DNA of 64,000 nucleotides, from assembly GCA_039881145.1 (NCBI GenBank), contig JAYKKI010000040.1:191001-255000 (forward strand), written 5' to 3'. Origin of the DNA: Druceiella hillmani (lineage: Eukaryota > Arthropoda > Insecta > Lepidoptera > Hepialidae). Positions 61,601 to 64,000 of this stretch are shown piece after piece; position 1 is the stretch's first letter, and every line of letters begins with the position of its first letter. The position numbers were made by a program, and so were the translations under genes. Below the pieces are notes generated by a model. That model saw only the letters and a program-made list of their open reading frames with translations. It had not been told where the DNA came from and did not search any database.

Positions 61601-62983
61601 CCTTGTCACGAAGTTGGGCGGTCGTGAGAAATGAGCTAAAGGGCTGAATTTTGATTTAATAAAATTATTACATAAACATTTTATAATTTCTTTATATATA
61701 ATCATGTATGTATTTATTTATTTGTAACATCGATCCTTTAGATACTCGTAGGTGTTAGAAAATTCGTAGTTAAATCCAGTAGCATTTTTTTACAGAATAC
61801 ACCCCCCCTCCCCCGGAACTACTTAAAACCATTTACTATTTATATTAATTTAAACATACGCTTAATAAGTTGTTTCTACTCCGTAGCCTGTCGATAAAAC
61901 TTATTTTTGAGCTTATGATATATGATCATTTGTTAAGTGAAATCTCCAAAAAAGTATCCTATTATGAATACTCTGAGGTGGAAAAGTTTTATCAATTTTA
62001 CTATATTTCTACCTATAAGACATAGAAGAAATTGAAAACATGGATGGTCCGAAAGTATATATACATGTATATTGTTTCTTTCTAAGTCTTATCAATTCTT
62101 CTAATCTTGACGTATCGCCACCCTCCGTTATAATATTTAAATTATAAAGTGTGAATATAATTTGTTCATATTTTGATTTCTAAAATTATTTAAGTAGTTT
62201 TTTATTTTGTTAAATATTCTTATAAATAATAACTAACAATTTACAATCACTCTATTTTTCGAATTATAATTGGAATAAAAGTGTATAATTGGCAAGAGAA
62301 TATTAGTTGAAATTTTGAATAGAAATACGTTTTGTAGTAATAAAAAGTACTTGACAAACTGCAAAAGGTGAATTTCGAAGAAATACTAGTATTACAGATC
62401 TCGACTTTTGAGGTGCTTTCATTATATTTTTCACTAACATGGTCCTCAGATCAGGTCACCCTAAAAAAATATGCAGTCAAAATTCATGTATAGTTTGTTG
62501 ACGGACAAAATTGATTCAATGGTTTTTAAATGATGCTAGTTTAAGATATAATAAAATTCACAAATTGATCTTATAGTCAAAAACGCAAATTATGTAGGAA
62601 ATTTTAAAATAGTTACACATTTTAAAATAGTACACTTATATTGAAAACTTTTTTAATTACTTTTCGAACAGGAAACCAATTATAAAAAAAATTGTATTAT
62701 GGCTTAAAAAAACCTAACCTAAATATTATAAAGTTTTATTATGCCACGGAAACGCACAAAAACACATTAAGATAAACGTGACCCATATAAACAATTATAA
62801 AAAAAATCGGAAGCAGTCATGAGGACTGTTTACAGAAGTGAAAACTTAAAACTGTATTTTGAAATTTTAAACTGATTGTAATATTAAAAATACCATAAAA
62901 TTATTAAGACTTTTTAAAATTAAAAACTCTTAATAATTTTATAATTAGTATTTCATTATTAGTTGTCGACCTAATGTTTTATA

Positions 62984-62986
<3 letters not shown>
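61601..62986. other. Spacer right of module 3'
   Basis: AT-rich, with a C-rich patch at 61801-61815. No partner in the window, no RNA gene and no domain are seen. Confidence 0.5.
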
Positions 62987-63037
<51 letters not shown>

Positions 63038-63060
63038 TGTGTGTGTGTGTGTGCGTGTGT
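62987..63060. repeat. (AT)24(GT)n microsatellite
   Basis: AT to 63034, then GT with one GC interruption, 35 bases before the hexamer array. Confidence 0.95.
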
Positions 63061-63095
63061 ACAATACCAGGTGACCGAGGGATGCTCGATGTATT

Positions 63096-63816
63096 CCCCT
63101 TCCCCTTCCCCTTCCCCTTCCCCTTCCCCTTCCCCTTCCCCTTCCCCTTCCCCTTCCCCTTCCCCTTCCCCTTCCCCTTCCCCTTCCCCTTCCCCTTCCC
63201 CTTCCCCTTCCCCTTCCCCTTCCCCTTCCCCTTCCCCTTCCCCTTCCCCTTCCCCTTCCCCTTCCCCTTCCCCTTCCCCTTCCCCTTCCCCTTCCCCTTC
63301 CCCTTCCCCTTCCCCTTCCCCTTCCCCTTCCCCTTCCCCTTCCCCTTCCCCTTCCCCTTCCCCTTCCCCTTCCCCTTCCCCTTCCCCTTCCCCTTCCCCT
63401 TCCCCTTCCCCTTCCCCTTCCCCTTCCCCTTCCCCTTCCCCTTCCCCTTCCCCTTCCCCTTCCCCTTCCCCTTCCCCTTCCCCTTCCCCTTCCCCTTCCC
63501 CTTCCCCTTCCCCTTCCCCTTCCCCTTCCCCTTCCCCTTCCCCTTCCCCTTCCCCTTCCCCTTCCCCTTCCCCTTCCCCTTCCCCTTCCCCTTCCCCTTC
63601 CCCTTCCCCTTCCCCTTCCCCTTCCCCTTCCCCTTCCCCTTCCCCTTCCCCTTCCCCTTCCCCTTCCCCTTCCCCTTCCCCTTCCCCTTCCCCTTCCCCT
63701 TCCCCTTCCCCTTCCCCTTCCCCTTCCCCTTCCCCTTCCCCTTCCCCTTCCCCTTCCCCTTCCCCTTCCCCTTCCCTCCCCACCTCCCCCCCTCCCCCCT
63801 CCCCCTCCCCCTCCCA
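63096..63816 (+). repeat. (CCCCTT)n array, about 113 units, with degenerate C/T tail
   Basis: Perfect hexamers run from 63096 to about 63775 without a visible error. A degenerate C-rich tail follows to 63816. The strand is pure pyrimidine and its complement is GGGGAA repeats. Open frames of 261-298 codons (FP, SP, EG or RG dipeptides) exist on both strands only because the unit has no stop; none has gene context. Confidence 0.97.
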
Positions 63817-64000
63817 ATTCAAATAATAATTCATTATACAAATGGTAGTTTATGCCTAGTAAAAATTTATAGAGAGGAATCTACGTCTACCAATATCCCT
63901 TGGAAGTCATAATACTTGATGAATTAAGAAAAGCTATTAAGGGTAGTAAACCCTTAATAATTTTTCTTAAATCTTCTATAATTGTAATAATTTTTTTAAG
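63817..64000. other. Right window edge
   Basis: AT-rich unique text. 'aagggtagtaaacccttaa' (63938-63956) is a short imperfect palindrome. Nothing else is seen. Confidence 0.5.

Noticed and set aside
62945..63912. Long open frames of FP, SP, EG or RG dipeptides
   Set aside because: They are translations of the CCCCTT array, which lacks stops in all frames. The ends are unrelated flanking text and no gene context exists.

Overview
Organism. This is an AT-rich eukaryotic window, most likely from a moth or butterfly. The main clue is short dispersed repeats of a kind I know from lepidopteran genomes: pieces opening GGGTCCCGTA and followed by GT-rich 'gtccgtc/tgtctat' text (16.2, 22.0, 35.2, 35.9 kb; reversed near 20.7 and 32.9 kb), pieces opening 'ctagctgtacccgcgatttc' or ending 'attattagtatagat' (6.5, 14.5, 33.8, 44.4, 46.3, 52.2 kb), and a MITE with ends like AAAAAACCGACTTCAAAA. 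I see no intact protein-coding gene, no tRNA or rRNA, and no prokaryotic signal. The long open frames are low-complexity translations of TA, CCCCTT or minisatellite arrays.

Layout. The window is a gene-empty array of old duplications. Three related modules lie in tandem: module 1 (about 5.3-8.6 kb), module 2 (about 9.9-28.3 kb) and module 3 (about 28.8-39.7 kb). The module 1-2-3 series then repeats after a 40-42 kb spacer: module 1' (43.1-47.6 kb), 2' (47.7-58.8 kb) and 3' (58.8-61.6 kb). By eye the 5.3-31.2 kb and 43.1-61.6 kb blocks are roughly 90% alike in their best stretches. Modules 1, 2 and 3 are much more diverged from one another. The series differ by large gaps: 7.8-9.9 kb and 16.15-23.17 kb are missing from the second series. 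Elements present in only one copy are a hAT, a P element and a long-inverted-repeat MITE.

Mobile elements. All look dead: a Tc1-like element cut by the left edge, a hAT with a BED-finger relic (2.6-5.2 kb), a P-element/THAP9-type transposase relic (about 18.1-19.4 kb), the tail of an RTE-type LINE (27.9-28.1 kb) and an internally deleted mariner with both inverted ends (40.4-41.2 kb).

Unexplained signal. Five less AT-rich islands recur at matching places in the modules and stay alignable while the text around them decays. Some keep open frames, start codons or splice-like sites across copies. They may be worn exons of a tandem gene family, or conserved non-coding elements. The sequence alone does not decide, and I do not recognise a protein.

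Rearrangement style. The window holds many short perfect palindromes with tiny loops, a 59-bp inverted copy at a module edge, and an 850-bp inverted copy wedged inside a local tandem duplication. These fit repeated template switching during replication. A 42-bp minisatellite (20.8-21.4 kb), a degenerate G-poor AACATAACCC-like array (41.7-42.2 kb) and a roughly 113-copy CCCCTT array (63.1-63.8 kb) complete the window.
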